Source: Strigamia acuminata (Eukaryota > Arthropoda > Chilopoda > Geophilomorpha > Linotaeniidae). Taken from it: a stretch of DNA of 60,000 bases. Below the pieces are notes generated by a model. It did no database searches. It worked only from the letters and a program-made list of their open reading frames with translations, and was not told where the DNA came from. The stretch spans positions 30,780,427 to 30,840,426 of the forward strand of contig OX442315.1 in NCBI GenBank assembly GCA_949358305.1. Reading direction: 5' to 3'. Within the stretch, counting starts at the first letter, position 1; every line of letters begins with the position of its first letter. Made by a program: the position numbers and the translations under genes. Positions 24,250-42,700 of this stretch are shown here, piece by piece.

Positions 24250-24911
24250 CTGCAAATCAAAAAAAAATAAAAAATAAAAAAAGAATTGAAAAACACTGAT
24301 AACAAAATTCCAAACATTCCTCATAAAACCCACATTTTATGTAATAAACTGGAGTTTTCCTGGTACGAGATAAGAAATAACGACTTTATGCATCTTTTAT
24401 CTCCGACTATAATTCACAAATTGTGTAATTAAGTCAAAAAATGTTGTAAATTCGCGTATTAATTACGACCGAGATGATGCTCAGATTATTTTCGGCTTCA
24501 GCTTTGCAGCAGTAACTTATTTTCAGTTCTAATCGCCCTAAATTTACCCGCTTACCATTGGAAATTGTTGATTGATAGTCAGGCACGCATCTCGATAAGC
24601 AATCCTTTTCAACTCACTCCACAGCCATCAAATCGTTCAAAATCAAGCGCACGACTGCTTACAGCGTGGATCCTACCCAGCTCTTCGGCTGCAACCTCTT
24701 CCAGTGACACTTCCATGCGTCATATCCGTCATCTACAAAGACAAGTGTCCGCACTGACATCTTCCGACAATTGCAAGAAGCTTGTCAAACACATGTTTGT
24801 TTCCGCGCGATCCGTTTTGGGATTGTAATTCGCTTTTCAAGTCATTAAACCGATCAAATTCCGCGACTAAAATCTCCGGTTTAAGATTTTATTCAAGTAT
24901 TACTACTTATC
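24250..24911. promoter_or_regulatory. 5' region of TSEN15, GC-richer, possible divergent promoter
   Basis: 24560-24840 is clearly less A+T-rich than its surroundings and is open in several frames on both strands. On the minus strand it holds an ATG frame (24716-24618) starting MEVSLEEVAAEELGRIHAV that runs into GTGAGT. A second possible donor is at 24555. This fits a shared promoter with 5' exons of the divergent gene at 23.6-24.2 kb. Exon phases do not join cleanly, so I do not extend that gene here. Confidence 0.4.
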
Positions 24912-25468
24912 ATGCAAAGTGCAGATACGGCCAAGTGGTATCAACAACATCCAGAGGTAATTAACTTGCAACGGCTGAAGTGAAAAAAAAACACACGAGA
25001 ACTCTTAAGAAAACCCGGAACTGCATTAAACGAAATTTAACAAATATTTTCATAGTTTCAGAACTTGAACAAATACGAAAATACTACTCAGGATGAAAGA
25101 CAAATGGCTTTTGATGTATATTTAGATTTATGCGAAGGTGTGTAATGTTCTCACGATGATTATTTATTTATTTATCAAGCCAAATTAATTTTTCCTTGTT
25201 TATTCCAGATAAAAATTGGTCGCACGTCGAGTTGAAATATTCCAGCGCCTTAAACAGAATTTATTTGATTGGAATATCTACAAAAAACGATCCGCAACGA
25301 GTAATTTTACCAATCAAAGGAGAAAATGGACTTTCAATTGCCGAAATCAAAGAAATTATAAACCATTTAGAAGGATGCGAAACCTCCACGTCCGTTACTT
25401 TAGCCATCACTGGATCCATTATTGTTTACTACAATCTAGGCGAAAACCCCTTAACAATTTTAGCCTAA
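24912..25468 (+). CDS. TSEN15: tRNA-splicing endonuclease subunit Sen15
   Basis: Three exons (24912-24956, 25062-25137, 25209-25468) give an intact 126-aa protein. Sen15 is a structural subunit of the nuclear SEN complex (Sen2, Sen15, Sen34, Sen54), which excises introns from pre-tRNAs. The protein is short and almost entirely the Sen15 domain. A helix with QMAFDVYLDLCE is followed by DKNWSHVEL, a strand SSALNRIYLIGISTKND, and the C-terminal strands TSVTLAITGSIIVYYNLG. These match the order of human TSEN15 (VAFLVYLDLMESKSW; DSTIVYYKL). No catalytic His/Lys triad is expected, because the active sites belong to Sen2 and Sen34. The start ATG is the only one in frame ahead of the first donor. Introns are 105 and 71 bp. 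An AATAAA lies at 25907-25912. The gene is convergent with PKN. Confidence 0.93.
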
Positions 25469-26201
25469 ATAATTGAGGTCGGTTCATTTCGTCAAGCTTC
25501 TAACAGAATTGTTAGTCCCCTGCTAAGATTACACTTAACTGGGACACACAAACCGAAGCATAATGAAAGAAATCAAACCAACAAGCATTTAGTTGCGAAA
25601 AAATGGCGACGAAATGATCGGACCCCAAATAATTGAGCGTTTATATACGTATATTTATATATTTCTTTTTAATTACAAAAGTCTTCATCTATTTTAATAC
25701 TGCAGTGACCCTACACTATGTAGAAATTACAAAATATAGGTATTTGATAACATGAGCAGTTTAATATAATTTACAAAGTTCGTGGCAAAAAATCAAAACT
25801 GTTCTTGGTAATAACATTTTAAATTTGAATATGATAAAACGTACGAAACTAAAAGCTGCCTGATATTTTTGAATGCCAACATAAAATGTTTCTTCGGCGT
25901 TACATCAATAAACGAATTAATTAATTTTTGAGTTCATCTCTTTCGCGCAATATACACATGATTTGTCTTATCCCAGGCGCTAACGCATAAAAAAATGAAT
26001 ACATGAGCAAATTTGTGTTCCATAACAATTAAAAATAATGAACATGTTAAACAATATTCATCTTATCTACAAGATCATTCTAAGGCCACATGTTTAAAAG
26101 AAAATGGCACTTTGTGCATTTATCGTACATGTTTGTATATTTTCTGTTATGTGATGTTGAAAATAACAATTTAAAAAAAAAAATTGAGAAGAATCTGGAC
26201 G
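25469..26201. other. 3' intergenic region between TSEN15 and PKN
   Basis: A+T-rich, tail-to-tail spacer carrying the 3' UTRs of both genes. No additional exon was seen. Confidence 0.7.
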
Positions 26202-33663
<7,462 letters not shown>

Positions 33664-34164
33664 TTTGAAATTCAACAACTTTTCAATGTTATGAATAAAA
33701 CTAATTCGATCGATTTTATCAGATAGAACCAAACGAATATTAAGACATCTTTTGTAGATTTGACGTTAAAAATTCCATCGGATATTTGAATTAAAAAACA
33801 CCAGTCTATGAAAACTGTCGCGAGCTGCGAGAAATCTAATCCGCTAGCACTGACTCACGGTTTATCGATATGTTAGTCGGTCACGTGACCGTTCCTTAAA
33901 CCAATCGAAACTCGCTTTACAACCAAAATTCGAATTTTAACTGGAGTTGTGTAATTGGTTGAGAATAATAAACGTCACAGCAATGGCGGATGGTTACTAA
34001 TCAAAACAAAAATTTTCATTTATAAATGAGATGACAGATAAAAACTACTCTATTAGGAAACTTTCGCTTTCTTCTCGGAAAAATACATTCATGTCTTGCG
34101 TGACAAAGAAACCAAAACATTTTTTTACGAAACAATTTCCCATCGTTTGATTACGTAACTAGTC
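33664..34164. promoter_or_regulatory. Divergent promoter region of PKN and HMCES
   Basis: About 500 bp separate the two start codons. The PKN start lies in CAAAATGGCGGAC, a YY1/Pho-like motif overlapping the start codon. A second ATGGCGGATGG occurs at about 33983 on the plus strand and opens only a five-codon frame. CCAAT/ATTGG boxes occur near 33900 and 33955. No TATA box is obvious, typical of housekeeping bidirectional promoters. Confidence 0.6.
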
Positions 34165-35477
34165 ATGTGTGGTAGAACGGCTTGGTACACAATGTTGATT
34201 TTGTGTTAATGACATTGTAAAATAACATATCATTTAATTTTTTTACAGCACGTTACAACCGGATGACATTCGAAAATGTTGTGCGTACACGAATCAACAT
34301 GGAAACCAAGTAATTCCTCAGTGGATCAATCAAAACCTATATCTTCCGTGTTACAATTTGGGTCCAACGAGACACTCGTAATAGTACTACAATTTGTTTG
34401 TTTTAATTTGCTTTTAAACAGAATTGTTTTATTTTTTAGACCAGTATTAATTCCAAATAAAGATGTAGATACTTCATCCGAAGCTGACAGGATTTTGCAA
34501 TCTATGACTTGGGGTTTGAATATTTTTGGTTTTGGATCTAACCCTACCCAAGTCATCAACGCAAGATGCGAAACATTGTTGGAAAAGAATACTTTCAAAT
34601 TTCCACTCAAAGCCGGAAATCGCTGCGTTGTATTAGCTGATGGGTAAATCCCAATCGCGTTATTGATGCACGTGTGATTTGATATATTTCCTTGTAAACT
34701 AGATATTTCGAATGGTTGCGACGAGGAAAAGTCAAAGAGCCATATTTTTTTCATATGCCGCAAGAGAATGGTTTTGTAATTCATCAAGCGTGGAAAGTTG
34801 AAGACGATGAGAAAAAACGTCCAAGTTTGCTCGCAATGGCTGGGATTTATGAAAAAATTAAAGTTGGTTTCGTAACGAGGAAATCTGGTTTCCTTAATTA
34901 CATTATTTAAATGAATTTTATAGGGCGAGGATGAAAAATATGGTTATGTCGTCATCACGGTGCCAGCATCCAAGGCAGTTGCGCATGTTCATGACAGAAT
35001 GCCAGTAATTACATCACTCATCAAATAGAAATAATATAATTAATAAATAATCTGTTTAGGCCATTTTAGAAAATGAAAAAGCCATTGCAGATTGGCTGAA
35101 CTGTGGAAGCATTGCCGCTAAAAGAGTATTACGACTCTAATCATTATATTTTAATTTTTAATTTTATTTTTATAATAAATGAATTAGGCCATTGATCAAT
35201 TGAAACCGATTGAAGATGTTAAACATTACCGTGTTTCAACATGCGTGAATAATGTTCGTAATAACACACTCGAATGCATTCAACCCTTTTTAAGCGTCAA
35301 GTAAGAAATATGATGTACATTTATATAATAAATGAGTCGGTTATTACTTCCTGATATTCTCATTTTAGCATTAAGGCAAATGATAAACCGACACTACTCG
35401 ATGGTTGGCTGATCAAAAGACCGGCGGAAGTAGATACGTCTGCTGAAACCTGCAAGAAGATCAAATCGGAAAAATAA
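34165..35477 (+). CDS. HMCES: Abasic-site processing protein HMCES (SRAP domain)
   Basis: Eight exons (34165-34184, 34249-34377, 34440-34643, 34703-34862, 34924-35004, 35060-35125, 35188-35300, 35369-35477) give an intact 293-aa protein. HMCES binds abasic sites in single-stranded DNA at replication forks and forms a thiazolidine crosslink through Cys2, which must be exposed by removal of Met1. Here the N-terminus is MCGRTAC. Other SRAP active-site residues are in place: Asn90 in NARCET, Glu121 in GYFEW, His194 in HDRMP. The C-terminal tail includes LLDGWLIKRP, like the QWLKR end of the human PCNA-interacting tail, but shorter. Human HMCES is about 354 aa. The start is fixed by Cys2. A short first exon of 20 nt is followed by a 64-bp intron. 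An AATAAA-type signal lies near 35649. The gene shares a promoter region with PKN and is convergent with NELFE. Confidence 0.95.
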
Positions 35478-35668
35478 AAATGGTCCTGAGAAAATCAAAT
35501 TATCGTACACATAATGCCACATGTTCAAAAAATGTCTTCTTCATACACGACCATTTCTCTCGTATCTTTATGCGTTCCTTTTTGGGAGTGAATAGTAGCT
35601 GTATGGACAAAAATGTATATTATATGTACATTAATATAAATATTATAAAATAAAATATATCGATTATA
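35478..35668. other. Short convergent 3' region between HMCES and NELFE
   Basis: Only 191 bp lie between the two stop codons, so the 3' UTRs must overlap or be very short. The A+T-rich TATAAAATAAAATATAT near 35645 can supply poly(A) signals. Confidence 0.7.
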
Positions 35669-36817
35669 TTATTTGAATTCACCAATTTGTGTCCAACTGG
35701 AAGTCGAAGCGTCGGTTGTAGTTTCAATACTTGGTTGCCTCCTTGCCAAGGAAACGTTTAATTGGATAGCGGATACCATGCAACTGTCCATCTACAAAAG
35801 CAGAAATGGTTAAAAATTACAATTTATGAATTTCATCTACTTCATACTTCATTTATAGCCTTTTCTGCACTCTTCATATTTTCGAACGTGACGAATCCAC
35901 AACTGGAAGAATAAATTTACTTAGTAGAAATAATAATTATTCAATATTATTTTACTTCTTATCGATTTCCATCGATATATTAATTATATTTCCGAAGTCT
36001 GAGAATGCATTCCGTAGTATTTCTTCAGTAACGCCGAAACCATGAACGTAAATCGTATTTCCTTGTTTCGGTTTTTCCATTTTTCCATCTCGATTTTCTC
36101 GAGAATCACGAGATTCACGGGCACTTACGAAGCTCTCGTACAGGCCTTTTTTTAAGGTGGGTCGTGCACTACTAGTCGGCTGTAATTTAAAATAATGGAA
36201 ATAATTTTAAATATATATATACCGGTATGTCTAAATTAGATTTGAACATGTACGTTTGTTTGCGCGCTTTCTTTTTCCTCTTCGTCACTTTGGTGCGCCG
36301 GTTGAAATGGCTGATAACCACTGACTTGCGCCTTTTCTGTCGTACTTAGTTTCCTTTCCAAATTTTTCGATCTCTTGAATCCCGTTTTGTTTTTGTTTTC
36401 AATTTTTATAGCACTGATTGCCTGAAAAAAAAGTATATTTATGAATCATTACATGTATTGTAATTTATTTTTCTTAATATATCCTACCCCGGACTTCAAT
36501 AACTTCTTGGCAGCTTCTTTAGCATCTTTAGCTTCGAATGCTGATTAATTAAATATACAATATTAGTAAAAACTCTTATGAAAAATGAACAAATTCTTAC
36601 GCCTTTTAATCACGATAGGTTGCTTTTCGGGCTCTGGCTTCGGTGCCTTCAATTGTTGTAACGCCTTTTTCTAAAAAAACAAAATAAAAATATTAGAAAA
36701 TCCTATTAGGATTGTAATTTTTATAATTAAAGAAACCTTTTTACGTAATTTTTGATATTTATTTTGCAACATTTGCTCTTCTTCGGTTAAATTTGACGGA
36801 AAATGTAGATAAACCAT
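35669..36817 (-). CDS. NELFE: Negative elongation factor E (RD-RNA-binding protein)
   Basis: Seven exons (36817-36737, 36670-36601, 36540-36488, 36421-36254, 36179-35956, 35902-35848, 35791-35669) give a 257-aa protein. NELF-E is the RNA-binding subunit of the NELF complex, which holds promoter-proximal Pol II. The N-terminal leucine-zipper-like helix starts MVYLHFPSNLTEEEQMLQ, as in insect and human NELF-E. Conserved LLKSGAISAIKIE and GFKRSKNLERKL follow, then KKGLYESFVSARES. An RRM lies at about 164-235, with RNP2 TIYVHGF and RNP1 CGFVTFENM. The Arg-Asp repeat that names the human protein is reduced here to ESRDSRENRDG. The C-terminus aligns with human VNIARKQP. It shares a 179-bp promoter with QTRT2. 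Confidence 0.95.
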
Positions 36818-36996
36818 TTTCCTACGACCAACAACAATAAATCGAGACAAGCCAAGACTTTGGAGATAAATATACGTTGTTTACACGGAAACGGAAGTCT
36901 CATTCCCTGCTGCCGACCGGTCTCGACCGCAAGTGAAAATTAAATATGGCTGCGCCCACGTGTGCTTGAACTTAGTAAACACTAAAAGTCTGTAAG
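36818..36996. promoter_or_regulatory. Bidirectional promoter of NELFE and QTRT2
   Basis: Only 179 bp separate the two divergent start codons, so both 5' UTRs and core promoters are inside it. It is more GC-rich than the surroundings (CTGCTGCCGACCGGTCTCGA around 36909). No TATA box was seen. Confidence 0.75.
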
Positions 36997-38675
36997 ATGA
37001 AAATTGTAATCGAAAATATTGGCAAATTAGGATCGAGAATTGGACACGTAACCTTAGAAAAAGGAATACACGCTGACAAAGTTCTTGAAACTCCTTTATG
37101 CCTTTTGTACACGAAATCGGGATGTGTACCACATTTAACGTACGATGTGCTGCAAACTCTTACCGAAAGCCATTCTCTTTCGGCTCTTCCGATGCAACTC
37201 AGTTTGTCATCCGTGTAATTATTATTAATTTTCACAATCATTTAATGTTTTAATATTACAAATTCAATTTCTAGGGTTGAATCTCACAAGGCGATCAGAG
37301 CATACAAGAAAGGAGTTTCATCTTTCATCGGATTTAATGATCATTTAACTTACGTAACAAATCACGATCCAGCTAGTAAAGTAATATCTGGTTATAATGG
37401 GAAACAAGGCATTGCCATTTGGACCAAGAAAGGAAAACATTTCGTACGTATCATTGCAACGTTGTAGTCTTTTATTTTTAATATTTATTTTGTTTTAATT
37501 TTAGGTTACTGTGAGTGATTTTATGGAGATATGTGACTCAATTCAACCGGATTGGGTGCAAATTTTAAGTGATAACGACACCGATGCTGATAGTTCGAAT
37601 AAAAGTGTAATTAAAAAAGTAAACCGTTCTATACAATATCTGGACGAATTTTTAGATGAATTCAATAAAGCAGAGGTGTGATTAAGGGACAAAAATGTTC
37701 AGAACTTAAATGTTTTTTGATTAATTTTTTTTGTTTTATAGAATACAAAACATTGGGAATTATTTGCAAGTATAGAAGGCGGGTTTAATACTAGTGAACG
37801 AATAAGATCAACCAAGGAAACTATAACTAGACCTGTTGCAGGTTTTTAAACTTGAAATTTTGTTTGAAATTCCATTTTATTACTATTATTAAATTATTTT
37901 TCAGGTTTTGTAATTGAAGGATTCCATAACGAAGGAACTGAAATCGAAAAATCAAAATTTGAAGACATTAAAAACGTTTTAGTAGAATTTATGGTACAAA
38001 CAACAGAATTGATCACATTTAAGTGTTTAACTAAATTTAATTCAATTATATTTTAAGGATTTAATACCTAAGGACAAATTGCGCATAATGCATGGAATTT
38101 TATTACCTCATCAAATTTTATACTTAGTGGAAAAGGGAATTGATATTTTTGATACATCGTATCCATTTTATATAACTGAAAAGAAATGCGGACTAATATT
38201 TTCGTTTGATTACAATCATGTTGAAAATGACCAATTAAACCAATTGAAATCTACACACGATACTAATACCACTTACGAAATAGATTTAAGTGACAAAAGG
38301 TTGCTTTAAAAAAATAATAAAAACTTGTCACAATTTCTAAATATTTTCTAATTGCAGATTTTCGGACGATTTCTCTCCTATAATACACAATTGCCAATGC
38401 CACACGTGTAAGAATCATACAAAAGCCTACATCAACCATTTACTTATAACTTCGGAACTGTTGGGAAGCGTTTTACTCATGATGTATGTGGTGATTCAAT
38501 CAAACTCTTAAAAATCTCAAATTCTAATATATTTATTTGAAAAAATCTTTTTTTTAGACACAATTTACATCATTACCTCACGTTTTTTCAAGCAATTCGA
38601 AAGTCTATGGCATTAAATAAATTTACGGCCCTTAAAACCGTTGTTTTATTAGGTCAGGGTGATAAAATTACATAA
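36997..38675 (+). CDS. QTRT2: Queuine tRNA-ribosyltransferase accessory subunit 2
   Basis: Eight exons (36997-37214, 37275-37443, 37505-37675, 37742-37841, 37905-37993, 38058-38299, 38358-38483, 38558-38675) give an intact 410-aa protein, close to human QTRT2 (about 415). QTRT2 pairs with catalytic QTRT1 and supports exchange of guanine 34 for queuine in tRNAs with GUN anticodons, in the cytosol and at the mitochondrial outer membrane. The TGT zinc site is exact: Cys342, Cys344, Cys347 and His373 (C-x-C-x2-C-x25-H). The DSGGFQ substrate motif of catalytic TGTs is absent, as expected for the accessory subunit. FDTSYPF stands where catalytic enzymes have the nucleophile FDCVMPTR. The N-terminus MKIVIENIGKLGSRIGHVTL is typical. 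The first exon uses donor CCGT/GTAATT (phase 2); the earlier GT would break the frame. An AATAAA lies at 38711-38716. Confidence 0.96.
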
Positions 38676-39724
38676 AGGAATTTAATTTTAACTGTAAAAC
38701 CTATTCCGCAAATAAATAAGAAATAAAATTTTACTTACCCTCTATTTATAACTTAAAGACACAAACAAAGTTTTAATGCTTGTTTACACACATCCACGAA
38801 GATTCAAAATATTTCTATAGCAAAACTAACTAAATAATGAAATTTCGTCGGTAAAAAAAAAATTTTCACTTTATTTTATAATAGTACAAGATAACATTTA
38901 AAACGTACTAACATTTTATATTTCTAAAAAAAATAATTTCCAGAAAACATAAAAATGTCATGACATGTTTCATTAGCACCATATATTTCTGCGCCATTTT
39001 CTGCACAGTACAGAAATCAACAGATCATTTCCTATTAGGTAATAAGTACAAATTTCAGCACAACCATTCACCATTGCTTCAAACAACTTGTCACGAACCC
39101 GGTAACACATTTAATTACATCTAATAAAGCTATAAAAATATCTGGCAGTAATTCAAGCTACAATCTTTGGCATAAATATAAATAAACGCATTTATAATTA
39201 TAAATTGCACGTAATATAAATTTCCGTTTGAGCAAACTCAACTGAGTGTTTAGTTTATCGACTGATTCAAATGCCTATAGTTTGCTGAAAATTGAACTGT
39301 ATAGTATAACAACAATAACGTCTAATGCTTTGTTTTTATATGAAAATAAAGATAATAAGATAGTTTGATCAACTAAAACGTAACAATCTATATTTCTTAT
39401 ATTATCGATTCTTGATATTTGATTCGGGACCATTTTCAGCATTTATTGCTTCATCTTTAAACAACTAATCTTTTTCCCCCATTAAAAAATCTCATTTCAT
39501 TGGCAAATAATCTCGTGGCTTATTCAACTGAAAACGTGAGAAAATTAATTAAAAACAATTTCCAAATCGAATTCAAATCGGCACGTTTGTTCTTTTTCAT
39601 TTTTCAATAAAAATTATATATTTTAACAGACTCTTTAAAATGGCACGTTAGATGGGTAGGGAAAAGGAATAGTAAAATAAACATGACATCAAAAAAGATA
39701 TAAAATGTTTAGATAAAAAAAAAA
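38676..39724. other. 3' intergenic region between QTRT2 and COLGALT
   Basis: Convergent, A+T-rich, with an AATAAA for QTRT2 just after its stop and possible minus-strand signals. No gene was seen in it. Confidence 0.65.
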
Positions 39725-42700
39725 TTAAAGCTCTGTGTGTAAAGTTAAAGAATCTTCCGTGTCGCTGATGTAATTGTCATCGCCTGTATAATGAGTAGGA
39801 TATACGAGCAAAGGAGCGACAGAAAACGCTTTTAAGTTGCGGTTTTCAAACTGATCTTTCCACTCAGATCTGAAAATAAATATTTAGGCATTGAATAAAT
39901 AAGTACTGCTCTCTTTTACGGATTAAACAATGCAATTATCCTAGAGGGAAAAGCATGGATCAATTAGTTTTCTTCTCTCGGAGGGTTTAGAATCAATTAC
40001 GCGCAGGCGCGGCCATTTACCAACAACCGTTTAAGTTGAGATTGATGGAATAGAAATGAAAAAATGGATTGAACGTTTATCACACAAGGAAATTCAAATT
40101 TTTTTGTGTGGAATATAAAGATTTGAAATTTGTTATAAAAAAAAAATATGTCAATACAATGCCTGACGTTTATTGGCATCCTGTCGAGACATAACCATTG
40201 TACATTATGAATTTTTGATAGGTATACTTAAAAAATCATGTGAGTGGACGGGAAAAAGTTTATTGCAAAGTATTGAAAAAATCTGAATGAAAAAAATACT
40301 AAAATTGGATTGAATATGACAAAGAGAGAAGAAAAAACCAATATGCATGTCGAATAAAGATGAAATAAAATTTTTTCCTCGTTAATACTCCATAGTACAC
40401 GAGTTTTGGACATCAAAGACAAATAAAAGCTTACTCTGGATGTTTGTCGAACATGATTGGAAGAAATTCATCGACAGGAACCATCTTTGATAAAGGTTGG
40501 GCAGCGAGTAATTTTTTGGCACCTTCAAGTGAAAGAATGTAGCACAAAGTCCAATAGGAATATTCCACCCTCACAACCATTGAAGACCCGTCCACAAAAG
40601 GTTCATCTTTTTCCAATAGTCGTTTCCGTCCAAGATATCTGCGAAAAAAAATTTACAAAAACAATAAATTTAAATTTCGAAATCAACTGCAACAACAAAT
40701 CGTATCAAGATAGAAATCATTTAAAAAAATATACATAAAAGGAAAAGATAAATATCACATTGCTAAGTGCTGTGCAGTAATAAATTGCACTCAACTACAA
40801 CTGAATTATTAATGACATTTTGTAAGCTGCACCTCAAAACCACTATTCATATGATTTAATTGCACAAATATTGTTTTACGTCTAGATTTGATTTATTTAT
40901 GAACTTTAATCTCATTAATATACTTAAATTAATTGATTTGTAAAATTTGTTTGCATCTTGTTTATCTTCTTTCAAATAAAACTACGAGTTTCCCAGTGAT
41001 ACACAAAAACAAAGAGCAAACTTGTAATGTTGTTTTGATGTAATTTTGATGTAGTCAAGTAATTTATTGGTTTTAAAAAGTTTTTAAGAAAATTGGTTTA
41101 TTTTTTTGTTTTTCCTTTACGTGGTGCTATTTGCCAAATGGAACTATTGGCTTTTTTTTCTTCTGTTCTATTTTCGACCGCAGCTAATGGGTGCCTAATA
41201 AAATTGAAATTAACTACAAAAAGGAGTTTCATGTTTTGCTAATTTCACCTAACGAGGAATAGTAAAATATCCAAACGTAAAATTTCCCATATACAAAATC
41301 CAATCCAAAAAAAACTTTTATGTCCACGTTTTTATTACGAAAGTTCTTCAGGTTCCATGTCAGACGAAACTAAATGTTTGTCGTTCCACTATAAAAATAT
41401 GCAAATGTAAATATTTTGAATTTTGTCATGCAAATCTTGTTTTCTCAAACTTTCACCACCTAGCTCTATACAGAAAATGTGTATGAAGTGCGATTAACGT
41501 GTTCCTTTTCACTAAAATTGTTTTAAGAGGAAACATTAAATCTATTATTCATTGTCTGCTCTTACTTAGCTTTTAACACGAAACTCTTATCACGCTTTCC
41601 GGACGTTGCACCAACCACTAAAAATTTAATTTTTCATACCACGCAACAAAACTTTTAAATTTTATTTGTTGAAATTAAAATTAGAAAATTAACCGACTGC
41701 CATTCATTTCAATGACAAAAAAAAATTGTAAATATCAATTAGTTCATTATTCCCATCATTAAAATTGAACATTTCTTTGCAATCAACACATTTTATACAT
41801 TTCGATTACCGTGAAAGAAATAGCTGTAATTTTTAAAGCGTGTTAACCGCACCGCTTGTTCTATTCAATCACAAAACTTCTTTGCTGATCACAAAATCGC
41901 CTGACTTGCGAAGGTAAGCCGTATTACTACTCGCATCAACTGCTTGTTTATATTGCCACAAAAAGCGTTGCAGCGGTGTAAACAAAATCTTGTCATGCGT
42001 GCACGAAGTCTAATTCATCTTTCTTCCATTGATACTGTAAACAAACCTTAAGCAAATACTTTTATCCTACAAATTGCGCGCAACATTTAGTTTGATTGAA
42101 CAAAAGGTATTGTATTTACCCATTGCTGATGCATGCAGCAATGCAAGACAAACACCTCTTTCTTTTCTAATCTTCCTTTGTACAATTACATACTTCTCAA
42201 TTAGCTTAAAGTGAACAATTATTTAATAGTCAATTTCAACGCGCCATCTATGCAATGACAAATAAAGGACGGGATTCGGTCAACAAAAGGTGGAGAAAAA
42301 TCGAGACAACACGCTATTTACAACGTAATTAATTTAGAAACGGACCATGAATTCTGTCAAAATGAGTGGCCAAATGATAAGTAATCGCCTAGCGAGACGA
42401 CTCCTGGATATTTATTTGATTCCATTATTCCAAATCACTGTAGAGAAAGAACAGTAAGCTTTTGGATGAGTGCCTACTCTATTCTTTTTTTCTGCAACAA
42501 CTAAGCTTGTTGAATGGGTCGAAAGTGCTTAGGAGTGTGGGAGGGAAGTTGTTGGGTTTTGGAGTTTCTGTAATAACTAGTGGTCAAAACTGGCCTATAA
42601 ATCAAACGCAAGAAATGACAAATAAAATGGCTCTATAAAATGCTGCATTAACATCAAGTTACACAACAAACTTAACTTGGCTTTCCAGGACACAGAAATC

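Noticed and set aside
37201-37218. QTRT2 first exon continuing to its own stop after SLSSV
   Set aside because: A GT two bases before the stop joins in phase with the next exon, giving the conserved protein.
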